Shown: piece after piece, positions 7,893 to 16,388 of the stretch | Position numbering within the stretch: position 1 is the stretch's first letter | Layout: the number at the start of each line of letters is the position of its first letter | Position numbers and translations under genes: made by a program | Origin: Bacteroidales bacterium | GTDB taxonomy: Bacteria; Bacteroidota; Bacteroidia; Bacteroidales; UBA1556 | Reading direction: 5' to 3' | NCBI GenBank assembly: GCA_023146135.1 | Contig: JAGLCR010000045.1 | Location: forward strand, 1-54,929 | DNA: 54,929 nt | Notes under the pieces: generated by a model | Told to the model about the DNA's origin: nothing | The model's input: the letters and a program-made list of their open reading frames with translations, nothing else | Database searches by the model: none

Positions 7893-9212
7893 TTAAGGAT
7901 TTATCCACACAATTGGTTTTGTTTGATTATTCCTATTAGACAAGTAATTTTTACGTGACTGCTTTAATAATTTAATACTTAGCTCTTTATCTTTATTATT
8001 GAAAAATGATTCAACCTCAACTACAAATTCTTTATTGCCATAGTTATTGGCTAAATATTGTAGACTTGGTTCACTTAGCATTAAACTATCAACCCAATTA
8101 TATATTGCAGTAACCTGCTGATCTTTTGGTTTGTGTTTTAAAGTGGAAACAAGTTTTTTAAACATATATTTTTCCGAATTAAGATATTCTACTCGCTTTT
8201 GTTTTAAATGTTGAATAATTCTTTTCTTTATGAAAAGCCATTTCAATAGCCTGAAAACTATATATAATAGTATTATTACTGGCACAGAATATATAATTAA
8301 TTGTTTTAAGCTAAGGCCCATAAAACTAAATTCTTCTTCAGTCTCCTTTTGCGTGCTTGCAATTAATTCTGCATTCAAACTATCTTTAATACTTACAAGT
8401 ATTCCTAAATTCGGATTAGGCAATACATTAATTTTAATAGCTTTCAGTGTTCGTTTATACTGCCTATTTCTGTATGGGTTCCAATATGTGAATACCATTT
8501 CGGGGATAATAAGCTCACCCTCTTTCTCGAATAAATACCGTACAGCATCTACCCTGAATGATGAAATAGATGTTTTCGATTTATGATTTTTTACTGATGA
8601 TGCCGATGGATACAAACTAGTATTATTTATACTATCCCATACTATCGGTGGAATTAATTCTGAAACGGTCCCTACGACATTACGAGATACTTTTCGCTCT
8701 AAAACATCACCTACTTTCACATTCTTTATATTTCCTATCCACTTATCACTTACACTCAAACTAGATGTAACCAGCCACTGCTCTTTATTAAAGCCTCTAG
8801 GGATAGACTTAATAATAATTTTCTTTGCTTTAGTAGTTATCGATTTCTTTTTCCCTTTATAATCGCCATCATCTGGAGTTTCAACCTGAAATGTGACAAC
8901 GGGAAAACTAATATCTTCATCTTCGAAAGGAATAACATAGTATAACATTTCAACACCTGCATAGGTTTTGTTATTTATTTTCCTACTCATACTTACCGAG
9001 CGGAAATAATAAGAAAATGCTCCGTTAACTTTTATATTACCCGGATTGACTCCTTTTGTAAACCATGTTGAAGTATAAACAGATACCGTTACTTCAATTG
9101 GCTCGCCCACGTAAACACTTTTTTTGTTAAACTTAACAGTAGTGAATATATGCCCTTGTGCAAAAACAAATTGCGTTATTATAATTAATATGTATGTTAA
9201 AATTATTCTCAT
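7893..9212 (-). CDS. BatD-like protein
   Basis: This 439-residue protein has an N-terminal signal peptide ending ...FVFAQG. A long beta-rich extracytoplasmic region begins with the strand VGEPIEVTVSVYT characteristic of BatD/oxygen-tolerance domains. One transmembrane helix (about 305-327) follows, then a basic cytoplasmic tail. It is the last gene of the bat operon. BatD is an envelope protein thought to work with VWA proteins BatA and BatB and the MoxR ATPase in a stress-resistance complex whose molecular task is not settled. The upstream spacer holds two 83-bp direct repeats. Confidence 0.8.
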   Translation of the reverse strand: MRIILTYILIIITQFVFAQGHIFTTVKFNKKSVYVGEPIEVTVSVYTSTWFTKGVNPGNIKVNGAFSYYFRSVSMSRKINNKTYAGVEMLYYVIPFEDEDISFPVVTFQVETPDDGDYKGKKKSITTKAKKIIIKSIPRGFNKEQWLVTSSLSVSDKWIGNIKNVKVGDVLERKVSRNVVGTVSELIPPIVWDSINNTSLYPSASSVKNHKSKTSISSFRVDAVRYLFEKEGELIIPEMVFTYWNPYRNRQYKRTLKAIKINVLPNPNLGILVSIKDSLNAELIASTQKETEEEFSFMGLSLKQLIIYSVPVIILLYIVFRLLKWLFIKKRIIQHLKQKRVEYLNSEKYMFKKLVSTLKHKPKDQQVTAIYNWVDSLMLSEPSLQYLANNYGNKEFVVEVESFFNNKDKELSIKLLKQSRKNYLSNRNNQTKPIVWINP

Positions 9213-9225
9213 TTATACTTTAATC

Positions 9226-9401
9226 TTTTGTCTTTTCTTAATCTATCTTAATGTCTTAATGGTTATATCTTTCTAGTTAATCTTCTTTTAAATCATTAAG
9301 AAGTTAAGCCCTCAACTATTTTGTCTTTTCTTAATCTATCTTAATGCCTTAATGGTTATATCTTTCCAGTTAATCTTCTTTTAAACCATTAAGAAGTTAA
9401 G
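9226..9401. repeat. tandem pair of 83-bp direct repeats between batD-like and batB/C
   Basis: Copies at 9226-9308 and 9319-9401 differ at only three T/C positions and are separated by 10 bases. Each begins TTTTGTCTTTTCTTAATC and contains arms CTTAATGYCTTAATGGTT and AAAYCATTAAGAAGTTAAG, which are imperfectly complementary and could fold into a long hairpin. The arm sequence recurs around the GxxExxY gene at 11163-11213 and 11648-11798, so all belong to one repeat family. The repeats fill nearly the whole spacer between the two operon genes. Confidence 0.85.
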
Positions 9402-9410
9402 AATATATTT

Positions 9411-11168
9411 TTACCATTTTGTTAATCCCTTCTTTGGTTTAAGTCCCGTTTTCTTAACTTGATATATAAATTTTCGTTTAAGAAACAATGCCGGATCATC
9501 GTCAAGTCTTTGCATTACTATTTTTTGAGGATTATCCTGTTTCTCCGATTTAAAATCATCAGGAACAAATTCCATTTCTTTTCCTTTGCGAATATCAGTA
9601 CTTACGGTCTCTTCTTTACGCTCTTTTTTCAGGTCCTCTTTTTTTGCCTCTTGTCCGCCACCACCTAAATCTTCAGAGTCTTTATTTTCTTTATTTTTTG
9701 CTATTTGCTCAGGAGCTGCTTCGGTTGCTTCATCAATATTTGCTTGGCTTTGCCCATCCAAAATACGCTGTACAACAAGCTGATTGTTACTAGCTTTCTC
9801 TTTAAGACTATTATCTAATTCGGCAGCTATACCAAATGCCATTGCAGATGCGGCATAATCACCATTTTGATAATATGCCAATCCTAAATTATATGTAGCC
9901 ATGGCAGAAGTATCTTTTTCGAACTCCTCAATTGCTTTTTCATAATCACCTGATTTATACCATGCAATACCCGAACGAATATTACTATTATATGTTTTGC
10001 CAGCTTGCTGATATTGTTCTGAATTATATAACTGCTGCGCTTGATAATCTTTAGTTAACCATAAATCTATAAATTTTGACTTCGCTTCTTTTTCATTATT
10101 TTGACATGAAGAAAAACTAAAAACAAATAATACTGAAAAAAGCACCCATCCTTTTCTAAACCAAAATAATACTAAGGCAATAAATGGGAGGATAAACCAT
10201 AAACCGTAATCTTCCCAATCGTCTTCTTTCTCTTTGTCTTTTTCTTTAAATTCTAGATTCTTGCTAATATTTTTAGCAAGAAGTTCCATATCACTATTAT
10301 CTAGAGTAAGATGAGATACCGTTATTCCTTCGATCGATTTTAGCTTATTAATAATAACAGGCTTAAGTTGAGAAATCACATACTCACCTTTGGTATTTTT
10401 GAAGTAACTGCTTTTAGTATTTGGTATTGGTATTTTAGATCCGTTGGCAGTATTCATTGGAACAATAATAAGCTTGTTTTTACTGTTGGATACATATTTT
10501 TGCAAAAGTTCAAAGCTGTTATTATCAAAATCGTCAGAGAAAACTAATACTGTTCCCGGTGCTGTTGTTACAGCTGTAATTGTATCTGCCAGAATAAGTG
10601 CAGCCTCTAAATCACTTCCTGCAAAAGGCATTATTTTTGGCGATAAACTTTTTACATGAGTATTTATTATTTTATAATCGCTTGTAAGTGGGATTATTGT
10701 ATGTGCAGTCCCTGCAAAACCAACTAGAGCTATTCTTGCTCCAGGTTTTTCAGTAATTAGGTCGTTAATCTTAAATTTTGCTCGCTCTAATCTGTTGGGC
10801 TGAATATCGACGGCCATCATACTCTGCGATAGGTCTAACAGAATAACCAATGGTGTTTCTAATACTTTTCCGGGCAATTCAATCTTTTTCCATGTGGGAC
10901 CAGATAAACCAATAATTGCTAATGATATTGTAAGAAATAAGGCCAAGTGCATTAAAAAACGTTTCATTCCGCTTCCTTCTGTTATCATGTATTTACGAAG
11001 GTGTGGGGATATTATTTTTTGCCATTTAATATTCTCTTGTAACAGAAACATTCCTATAACAAAAATTAATATAGCAGGGATTAGCAACCACAAAAAATCT
11101 GGTCGTAAAAAATGGAACTCTTCCCAATTTATATTTTTAATTATCTCTTTCATTACTTCTTGAACCAT
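9411..11168 (-). CDS. fused BatB-BatC: membrane VWA domain plus TPR protein
   Basis: This 585-residue protein has two N-terminal transmembrane segments (about 25-43 and 70-90). A VWA domain follows, with the MIDAS start DLSQS (D112, S114, S116), and then further hydrophobic segments at 322-338 and 341-354. The last runs into FSFSSC, an internal lipobox-like signal with Cys 355, and a TPR region (about 370-480) plus a charged tail follow. In many Bacteroidota BatB (VWA) and BatC (TPR) are separate genes, and the internal lipobox suggests that BatC was once an independent lipoprotein. ATGs at 11168 and 11153 are both plausible starts. Function is inferred as part of the Bat envelope complex. 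Confidence 0.85.
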   Translation of the reverse strand: MVQEVMKEIIKNINWEEFHFLRPDFLWLLIPAILIFVIGMFLLQENIKWQKIISPHLRKYMITEGSGMKRFLMHLALFLTISLAIIGLSGPTWKKIELPGKVLETPLVILLDLSQSMMAVDIQPNRLERAKFKINDLITEKPGARIALVGFAGTAHTIIPLTSDYKIINTHVKSLSPKIMPFAGSDLEAALILADTITAVTTAPGTVLVFSDDFDNNSFELLQKYVSNSKNKLIIVPMNTANGSKIPIPNTKSSYFKNTKGEYVISQLKPVIINKLKSIEGITVSHLTLDNSDMELLAKNISKNLEFKEKDKEKEDDWEDYGLWFILPFIALVLFWFRKGWVLFSVLFVFSFSSCQNNEKEAKSKFIDLWLTKDYQAQQLYNSEQYQQAGKTYNSNIRSGIAWYKSGDYEKAIEEFEKDTSAMATYNLGLAYYQNGDYAASAMAFGIAAELDNSLKEKASNNQLVVQRILDGQSQANIDEATEAAPEQIAKNKENKDSEDLGGGGQEAKKEDLKKERKEETVSTDIRKGKEMEFVPDDFKSEKQDNPQKIVMQRLDDDPALFLKRKFIYQVKKTGLKPKKGLTKW

Positions 11169-11213
11169 TAAGGCATTATGGAGACCTTAGCTAGCCTTAT
11201 TTTCTTAATGGTT
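11163..11213. repeat. inverted AACCATTAAG repeat downstream of the GxxExxY gene
   Basis: AACCATTAAG at 11163-11172 and its complement CTTAATGGTT at 11204-11213 bracket the spacer between batB/C and the GxxExxY gene. They overlap the first codons of batB/C if the ATG at 11168 is used. The arms are the same sequence as the 83-bp repeats before batD. Confidence 0.65.
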
Positions 11214-11220
11214 AATTAAT

Positions 11221-11631
11221 TTAGTCATCTAATAGTTTGAAGAAATCATTAACAAATGGTTTCATTGATTTAGTAATATTATCAGTATAAAAATTTATAA
11301 GTAACCCTTGTGGTTTTTCTAATAATTTCATATAGGTTAATAGCTGAGCTTCATGAACTGGCAATATATGTTCAATTGCCTTTAATTCTACAATAATTGC
11401 ATCATTTACAAGCAAATCAAGTCGCAATTCAGTATTTAATGCCAACCCTTTATATTCAACAGGTACTTTTACTTGCTGTTTCACATCAAAACCATTTAGT
11501 TCTAGTTCATATTTTAGGCATTTCTCATAAACGCTTTCCAATAAACCAGGACCAAGTTCCTTATGAACTTCTATCGCACACCCTATAATCTTGTATGATA
11601 GATCTGTTATTTCCTTCTTTGTATAATTCAT
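11221..11631 (-). CDS. GxxExxY family protein
   Basis: This 136-residue protein shows the family-naming motif GPGLLESVYEKCL (residues 27-39). A PD-(D/E)xK-nuclease-like core follows: RLDLLV, then IIVELKAIE, with D, E and K in the expected order, and the HEAQLLTYMKL helix. The family is widespread in Bacteroidota, often in multiple copies. Its function is unknown, and nuclease activity is suggested only by the fold pattern. It breaks the bat operon between BatA and BatB/C and is bordered on both sides by AACCATTAAG-type repeats, which suggests it arrived as a discrete unit. It reads in the same direction as the operon and is probably co-transcribed. Confidence 0.9.
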   Translation of the reverse strand: MNYTKKEITDLSYKIIGCAIEVHKELGPGLLESVYEKCLKYELELNGFDVKQQVKVPVEYKGLALNTELRLDLLVNDAIIVELKAIEHILPVHEAQLLTYMKLLEKPQGLLINFYTDNITKSMKPFVNDFFKLLDD

Positions 11632-11647
11632 TTTACTCGTTTTTTTT

Positions 11648-11798
11648 AAACCATTAAGAAATTAAGGAAAGTTAAGCCTTTATTAATATTGCTTAATACC
11701 TTAATGGTTAAATTATATTCTATCATTACTCTTTTCGAACCATTAAGAAGTTAAGGTTAATTAAGTTTTCTTAATATTGCTTAATGCCTTAATGTTTC
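11648..11798. repeat. two tandem AACCATTAAG hairpin units upstream of the GxxExxY gene
   Basis: Unit 1 (about 11648-11710) opens AAACCATTAAGAAATTAAGG and closes GCTTAATACCTTAATGGTTA. Unit 2 (about 11738-11798) opens GAACCATTAAGAAGTTAAGG and closes GCTTAATGCCTTAATGTTTC. The arms of each unit are near-complementary, and the arms match those of the repeats at 9226-9401 and 11163-11213. The stretch fills the spacer between batA and the GxxExxY gene. Confidence 0.75.
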
Positions 11799-12802
11799 TA
11801 TTTTTTAATTAACATTACAATAAATTTACCTACCCCCATAACAAACAACATTCCAATAGCAATAAAAATAGCCAATGCTAATGGATAGTAATAAAGTAAA
11901 GTTCGAGGTTTAAAACTCTCTTCTTCAAACTCTATTGGCTCTAATCTATCAAGTTCCGTATATACCTGCTCTAAGCTATTTATATCCTTAGCTAAAAAAT
12001 ATTTAGCACCTGTCAGTTCTGCTATTTCTGTTAACGTAACTTCATCAAGATCGGTACCATTACCCGTATTATTTCCAATTCCAATAGTATAAACCATAAC
12101 ACTATCTCTTTTGGCCATATCGGCAGCATCTAGTGGCAAAATATCCGTTCCGCTATCAACACCATCAGTAAGCAAGAGCATTACTTTAGTTTTAATAGTA
12201 TCTTGGTCAAACATCTCAATACCTTTCACAATAGCTTTCCCTATATTTGTCATCTGCCCAGCCATTCCCACATCAGCCTCATCAAGCATTTTATCAACAG
12301 TAAGTATATCAGGAGTAAATGGCGCCTGAATATATGAGTTAGATGCAAAAAATATAAGTCCCATTCTATCACCTTTTCTTTTGCTAATAAACTCGTGCAT
12401 AACGGTTTTAACGGCTTCCCATCGTGTTAAGCTTTTACCATCTACTTGCCAATCCTTATTGGCCATACTGAATGAAATATCAGCAACAATTAAAAAGTTT
12501 CTTGATGTTTTTACTTTCAGCTCTGGCTTACCAACCAACTGAGGGTTAGATATTGCCGCAATAAGTAATACCCATATAACTATTAAACCAATCCAAACAA
12601 AAAAGTTTCGGCGCTTTACTAATGCCGATTTATGTGACTTCTGGGCCGTAATACTTTCTGCTTTTTGCAAATTGGGCACTACTAAACTCGGGCTTTTTAG
12701 CTTTAATACTGGTACTAAAAAGTAAACAAATATGGGTAATGGCAATAAATACAATACCCACATATTTATTATTTCAAAATTGTTAGGTATTTCTGGTATC
12801 AT
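11798..12802 (-). CDS. BatA-like VWA domain membrane protein
   Basis: The 334-residue protein has two N-terminal transmembrane segments (about 14-32 and 67-85). A VWA domain with an intact MIDAS follows: ADISFSM (D108, S110, S112), the central Thr region, and LLTDGVDSGTD. One C-terminal transmembrane helix ends the protein (about 308-330). This is the usual BatA architecture. VWA proteins bind ligands through the metal site and are partners of MoxR ATPases. The start overlaps the end of the upstream DUF4381-like gene by 20 bases, which suggests translational coupling. A second in-frame ATG 13 codons later is possible. Confidence 0.9.
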   Translation of the reverse strand: MIPEIPNNFEIINMWVLYLLPLPIFVYFLVPVLKLKSPSLVVPNLQKAESITAQKSHKSALVKRRNFFVWIGLIVIWVLLIAAISNPQLVGKPELKVKTSRNFLIVADISFSMANKDWQVDGKSLTRWEAVKTVMHEFISKRKGDRMGLIFFASNSYIQAPFTPDILTVDKMLDEADVGMAGQMTNIGKAIVKGIEMFDQDTIKTKVMLLLTDGVDSGTDILPLDAADMAKRDSVMVYTIGIGNNTGNGTDLDEVTLTEIAELTGAKYFLAKDINSLEQVYTELDRLEPIEFEEESFKPRTLLYYYPLALAIFIAIGMLFVMGVGKFIVMLIKK

Positions 12803-13304
12803 AAGTATTTATCCATTTTATTGAAATAGCAATTAGCTGTTTCAGTTTATCATTATCTATATTTTTATCTTTATAAATTGCTTGATTAATTTCGTGCTCG
12901 AATAAAAGGAAATCAATATTTTTTGCTTTACTATTTAAAAATATCAGCCATTCTTCTCCCGATAAATTAGCCACATTTTGACGACCAAATGATTTTATTG
13001 CTACAATTTTAAGGTTTACAAATATTTCCTTTACAGGATTGTTTTTGCTAGTAATATTATTGATATTTCTAATCGCTTCTCTTCTAAATTTATTTTTAAT
13101 ATATGTTTTTAACCAAATAATAAATAACACTATAATTACTATCGATACCACAGTAAATAACACTTTCCACCCAATAGTATTAAAAGTAAAAGGAATTGCT
13201 TCAGGTTCAATTAACGCACCTAAATTTGGAACAATACTAGTTGTATCAACTTGTGCATGAAGCACTGCTGGTAATATAAATAATATGTATTTAAGTATAT
13301 TCAT
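12783..13304 (-). CDS. DUF4381-like membrane protein of the bat operon
   Basis: This 173-residue protein has a signal peptide (residues 1-17, ending LHAQ), a short periplasmic stretch (about 18-43), one transmembrane helix (about 46-66) and a basic cytoplasmic C-terminal domain with NLSGEEWLIFLNSK. That layout is typical of the DUF4381 protein found between DUF58 and VWA genes in MoxR-linked operons. The role is unknown. The gene starts 4 bases after the DUF58 stop and overlaps BatA. Confidence 0.75.
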   Translation of the reverse strand: MNILKYILFILPAVLHAQVDTTSIVPNLGALIEPEAIPFTFNTIGWKVLFTVVSIVIIVLFIIWLKTYIKNKFRREAIRNINNITSKNNPVKEIFVNLKIVAIKSFGRQNVANLSGEEWLIFLNSKAKNIDFLLFEHEINQAIYKDKNIDNDKLKQLIAISIKWINTYDTRNT

Positions 13305-13308
13305 TTAA

Positions 13309-14241
13309 TTATTTACCCATCATTATTTCCTTTAATTGCATATCAACATCATCTATTGTGTTAATTGAAAGTACAGGTATTTTATGTTTTTTCATTTGAG
13401 TTTTAAAGGCATCAAAATCGTTATTAAATGTTGATTTAAACTTATTATTTAAGTCGCTATCCTTTCCATTAATCGAAAGTTGCTTTTCACCATCTCCTGC
13501 AATAAATTTTTCTTTAGGAATTTCTTGTTCAAGAGGGTCATAAATTTTTGCAATAATTACATCATTATGTAACGAAAGCCTACTCATAAACTTCATAATA
13601 TCTGGCGAATACAGTTGAAAGTCGCTAATTATTACAATTAGAAAATCGTGGCTAACAATATTCTGTATTTTAATTAGCATTTGCTTTAAAGTTTGTTCGT
13701 ATTCTTGTGGTACTAAATTGTGTAATTCATTATTTCGTTTGACAACCTTCTCAAGAAATCTTAAAATATTTTGCCTGTTTCTTTTTGGATAAATTATATC
13801 AACCGAATTATCGGTAAAAATAAAACCACCCACTCTATCGCCTTCTTTTTGAATACGGAAAGCCACTAGAGCAGCTAGTTCTGCAGCCACAACTGACTTC
13901 GTTTTATTTTGCGAACCAAAAAACATTGATTTAGATTGATCGACAATAATAAGTGCCGGTTTTTCTTTTTCCTCACTATAAACCCTCGAATGAGTTTTTT
14001 GTGTACGTGCAGTTACTTTCCAGTCAATATTTCTAATATCATCGCCTGCCACATAGTTTCGTACTTCTTCAAAATCAAGCCCGCGCCCTCGTAATTTTGA
14101 GGCATGCTTACCACCTAATATACTTCGTACTTTTTGCTTTTTTGCTAAGAAACTAAATCCACGAGATAAATGCTCCATCTTCAATAATTCTTGAAGAGAA
14201 ACAAATACTTTTTCTGGATAAGTTTCTTTGTTATTTTTCAT
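13309..14241 (-). CDS. DUF58 domain protein
   Basis: The 310-residue soluble protein carries the DUF58 signature RNIDWKVTARTQKTHSRVY near residues 72-90. A degenerate VWA-like fold follows (LIIVDQSKSMFFGS, DFLIVIISDFQ). DUF58 proteins are coded next to MoxR ATPases almost everywhere and are thought to be their substrates or adaptors. Here the gene lies between the moxR gene (77 bases upstream) and the DUF4381-like gene (4 bases downstream). The length is normal. Confidence 0.92.
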   Translation of the reverse strand: MKNNKETYPEKVFVSLQELLKMEHLSRGFSFLAKKQKVRSILGGKHASKLRGRGLDFEEVRNYVAGDDIRNIDWKVTARTQKTHSRVYSEEKEKPALIIVDQSKSMFFGSQNKTKSVVAAELAALVAFRIQKEGDRVGGFIFTDNSVDIIYPKRNRQNILRFLEKVVKRNNELHNLVPQEYEQTLKQMLIKIQNIVSHDFLIVIISDFQLYSPDIMKFMSRLSLHNDVIIAKIYDPLEQEIPKEKFIAGDGEKQLSINGKDSDLNNKFKSTFNNDFDAFKTQMKKHKIPVLSINTIDDVDMQLKEIMMGK

Positions 14242-14318
14242 TTTTCTTTTGAGACATATAAGTTCATTTAAGTTTTTCTTATATTTACTTCTATGTCTTA
14301 TATGGTTAATATTTTTAC

Positions 14319-15287
14319 TTAAGCCACTACAGCTACTTGATTTAGTATTTCATCAAGCACCTTATCTGGTGTAATTGCATCGGCATTAGCCTCATAACTA
14401 AGTATTAGCCTATGTCGCAAGCAGTCGTGAACAACAGCTCTAATATTATCGGGCGAAACAAAATCCTTAGCATGCATCCAAGCATGAGTTCTACAGGCTT
14501 TATCTAATGAAATACTACCACGCGGGCTTGCTCCAAATTCTATCCATATTGCTAATTCTTCGCTATATTTATTTGGATAACGGGTAGCCGAAATAATATC
14601 AACAATATATTTTTCCATATTCTCTGAAATAGTTACTTCAGATATTTCTTTTCTAGCATCGAAAACAACTTGTGGCGAAAGCTTTTCAGTTTCTTCTTTT
14701 TCACCCTTATTTGATTGCTCGTTTCTATTTAACCGCATAATTTCTAATTCCGAGGCGTCATCAGGATAATCAATAATAACATGCATTAAAAATCTATCCA
14801 TTTGGGCCTCTGGCAATGGGTATGTCCCCTCCTGTTCAACAGGGTTTTGTGTTGCCATAACCATAAACAGCTCGTCCATTTTATAGGTTTTGCCAGCCAC
14901 AGTAACTTGCCTTTCTTCCATTGCTTCAAGCAAAGCAGATTGTACTTTTGCAGGTGAACGGTTTATCTCATCAGCTAAAATCAGGTTGCTGAAAATTGGC
15001 CCTTTTTGAAATACGAATTTCTCTTTCAACTCTGGTTGATAAATCTCGGTTCCTGTAATATCCGATGGCAATAAATCGGGAGTAAACTGAATACGACTTA
15101 AGCCACAATTTAACTCGCTTGCTAAAGATTTAATTGCACGAGTTTTTGCCAAACCTGGCAATCCTTCTAAAAGCATATTGCCATCTGCTAGCAATACCAA
15201 AATTAATCGTTCTACTAGTTTATCTTGTCCAATTATTGACTTAGACATTCTTTCTTTTAGTTGCTGAATTGATTGTAATGTTGTCAT
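14319..15287 (-). CDS. MoxR family AAA+ ATPase
   Basis: The 322-residue protein has the MoxR form of Walker A, EGLPGLAKT (about residues 38-46), Walker B LILADEINRSPAK, sensor 1 MATQNPVEQEGTYPLPEAQ, and the arginine stretch around MDRF. A C-terminal lid ends with the GASPRGSISLDKACR motif typical of the family. MoxR ATPases act as chaperone-like motors with VWA partners, which here are BatA and BatB/C. The gene starts 12 bases after the HAD lipoprotein gene, so the operon may begin there. Confidence 0.95.
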   Translation of the reverse strand: MTTLQSIQQLKERMSKSIIGQDKLVERLILVLLADGNMLLEGLPGLAKTRAIKSLASELNCGLSRIQFTPDLLPSDITGTEIYQPELKEKFVFQKGPIFSNLILADEINRSPAKVQSALLEAMEERQVTVAGKTYKMDELFMVMATQNPVEQEGTYPLPEAQMDRFLMHVIIDYPDDASELEIMRLNRNEQSNKGEKEETEKLSPQVVFDARKEISEVTISENMEKYIVDIISATRYPNKYSEELAIWIEFGASPRGSISLDKACRTHAWMHAKDFVSPDNIRAVVHDCLRHRLILSYEANADAITPDKVLDEILNQVAVVA

Positions 15288-15299
15288 TAAATTAAGTTT

Positions 15300-16319
15300 T
15301 TACTTCATTTCAAAAGGATAAATTATTTTCCAATCTTTTTCCATATCTATAACTGTCCAGCCTTTTTCATTAGCCTCATCCAAACCTTTATCTAAACGTC
15401 CAATATGCGAAGTTCTGTCGTAAGCCCATTCTCTAACACTATCGGTATGATGAACATATAGCATAAAACTTTTTAGTTTGTTAGAAGCTGCATATTGCAT
15501 CATCTGTAAATCTCCATCGGAATTGCCTGACGAAAATACTGGTTTTTTTCCAATTATTTTTTGAATATTAATTGCTTTTCCTGCTTTATCGTTATTAAAT
15601 TCTAATTCGGGTAATCTGTTAATTACAGGATTACCATTATTATAATCGTATTTTGTTTTAAATCTACTTCCAATAATTTGTTCTTCGGGAATGCCATATA
15701 TTTCAGTAACAAAGGCGCGCATAAAATCTACACCTCCACCAGAAACTATATAAGTTTTAAAATTGTTTGCACGCAAATACTGAAGCAGTTCTAACATAGG
15801 TTGGAAAACCATTTTATTGTAAGCAACATTTTTTGTAGGATGTTTAGCGTTTGAAATCCATTCTTTAACTATGGCATAAAACTCGTTGGTTGTACTACCT
15901 GTATGTGTTGCTATTACAAGCTTAACAAGTCCGTGTTCGCCTTGCTTAGCCAACTCTTCCATATCATTATCTAACACAGCTTTATAAGGCTGCTCGTTTT
16001 GCCATTCGGGATGCTCTGCTGCTAATTCTTTTATTCTATCCATTGCAAAAAACAGTTGAAAATAGGCAGGCTGCTCAGACCATAAATTTCCATCGTTATC
16101 GAAAGTAGCTATTCTATTTTTTATTTCAATAAAGTTTGGGCTTTCAGAGTTTGTTACATCATTTACATAATCTATAATAGCAGTTTTTGTAGTACCCTCA
16201 TTCCAAGAAGGAAGTGGGTCTGAGTTTTCAACCGCAACATTATTTAAAGTTTCTTTTGTTTCGTTCTGTGTGCACGATACAAAAAGAATGATGATTATAA
16301 ATAAACTTATGTTCTTCAT
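15300..16319 (-). CDS. HAD-family hydrolase, predicted lipoprotein
   Basis: The 339-residue protein begins with a short signal and lipobox-like FVSC (Cys16), suggesting an exported lipid-anchored enzyme. HAD motif I appears as ATFDNDGNLWSEQP (D74 and D76), with Asn where most families have Thr after the Gly. Motif II is in TYIVSGGGVDF, and the late acidic motif in FSSGNSDGDLQM. It is therefore a phosphatase-like enzyme acting outside the cytoplasm on an unknown substrate. It is the first gene of the minus-strand run into moxR (12-base gap), and the sulfatase terminator lies just upstream, so its promoter should be around 16320-16330 or transcription reads through. Confidence 0.85.
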   Translation of the reverse strand: MKNISLFIIIILFVSCTQNETKETLNNVAVENSDPLPSWNEGTTKTAIIDYVNDVTNSESPNFIEIKNRIATFDNDGNLWSEQPAYFQLFFAMDRIKELAAEHPEWQNEQPYKAVLDNDMEELAKQGEHGLVKLVIATHTGSTTNEFYAIVKEWISNAKHPTKNVAYNKMVFQPMLELLQYLRANNFKTYIVSGGGVDFMRAFVTEIYGIPEEQIIGSRFKTKYDYNNGNPVINRLPELEFNNDKAGKAINIQKIIGKKPVFSSGNSDGDLQMMQYAASNKLKSFMLYVHHTDSVREWAYDRTSHIGRLDKGLDEANEKGWTVIDMEKDWKIIYPFEMK

Positions 16320-16330
16320 AATTGTAAATT

Positions 16331-16368
16331 AAAAAAAAGGTCAGATCTAATGAAAAACCTGACCTTTT
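16331..16368 (-). terminator. rho-independent terminator of the sulfatase gene
   Basis: On the minus strand AAAAGGTCAG pairs with CTGACCTTTT (plus-strand arms 16335-16344 and 16359-16368) around a 14-base loop, and the 3' arm runs into a row of eight T. It is placed 20 bases after the sulfatase stop codon. Confidence 0.8.
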
Positions 16369-16388
16369 GTATATATTAAAATAATATT

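Noticed and set aside
9226-9401. CRISPR array
   Set aside because: There are only two 83-bp copies with a 10-base gap, repeats are far too long and no cas gene exists. It is a tandem intergenic repeat.
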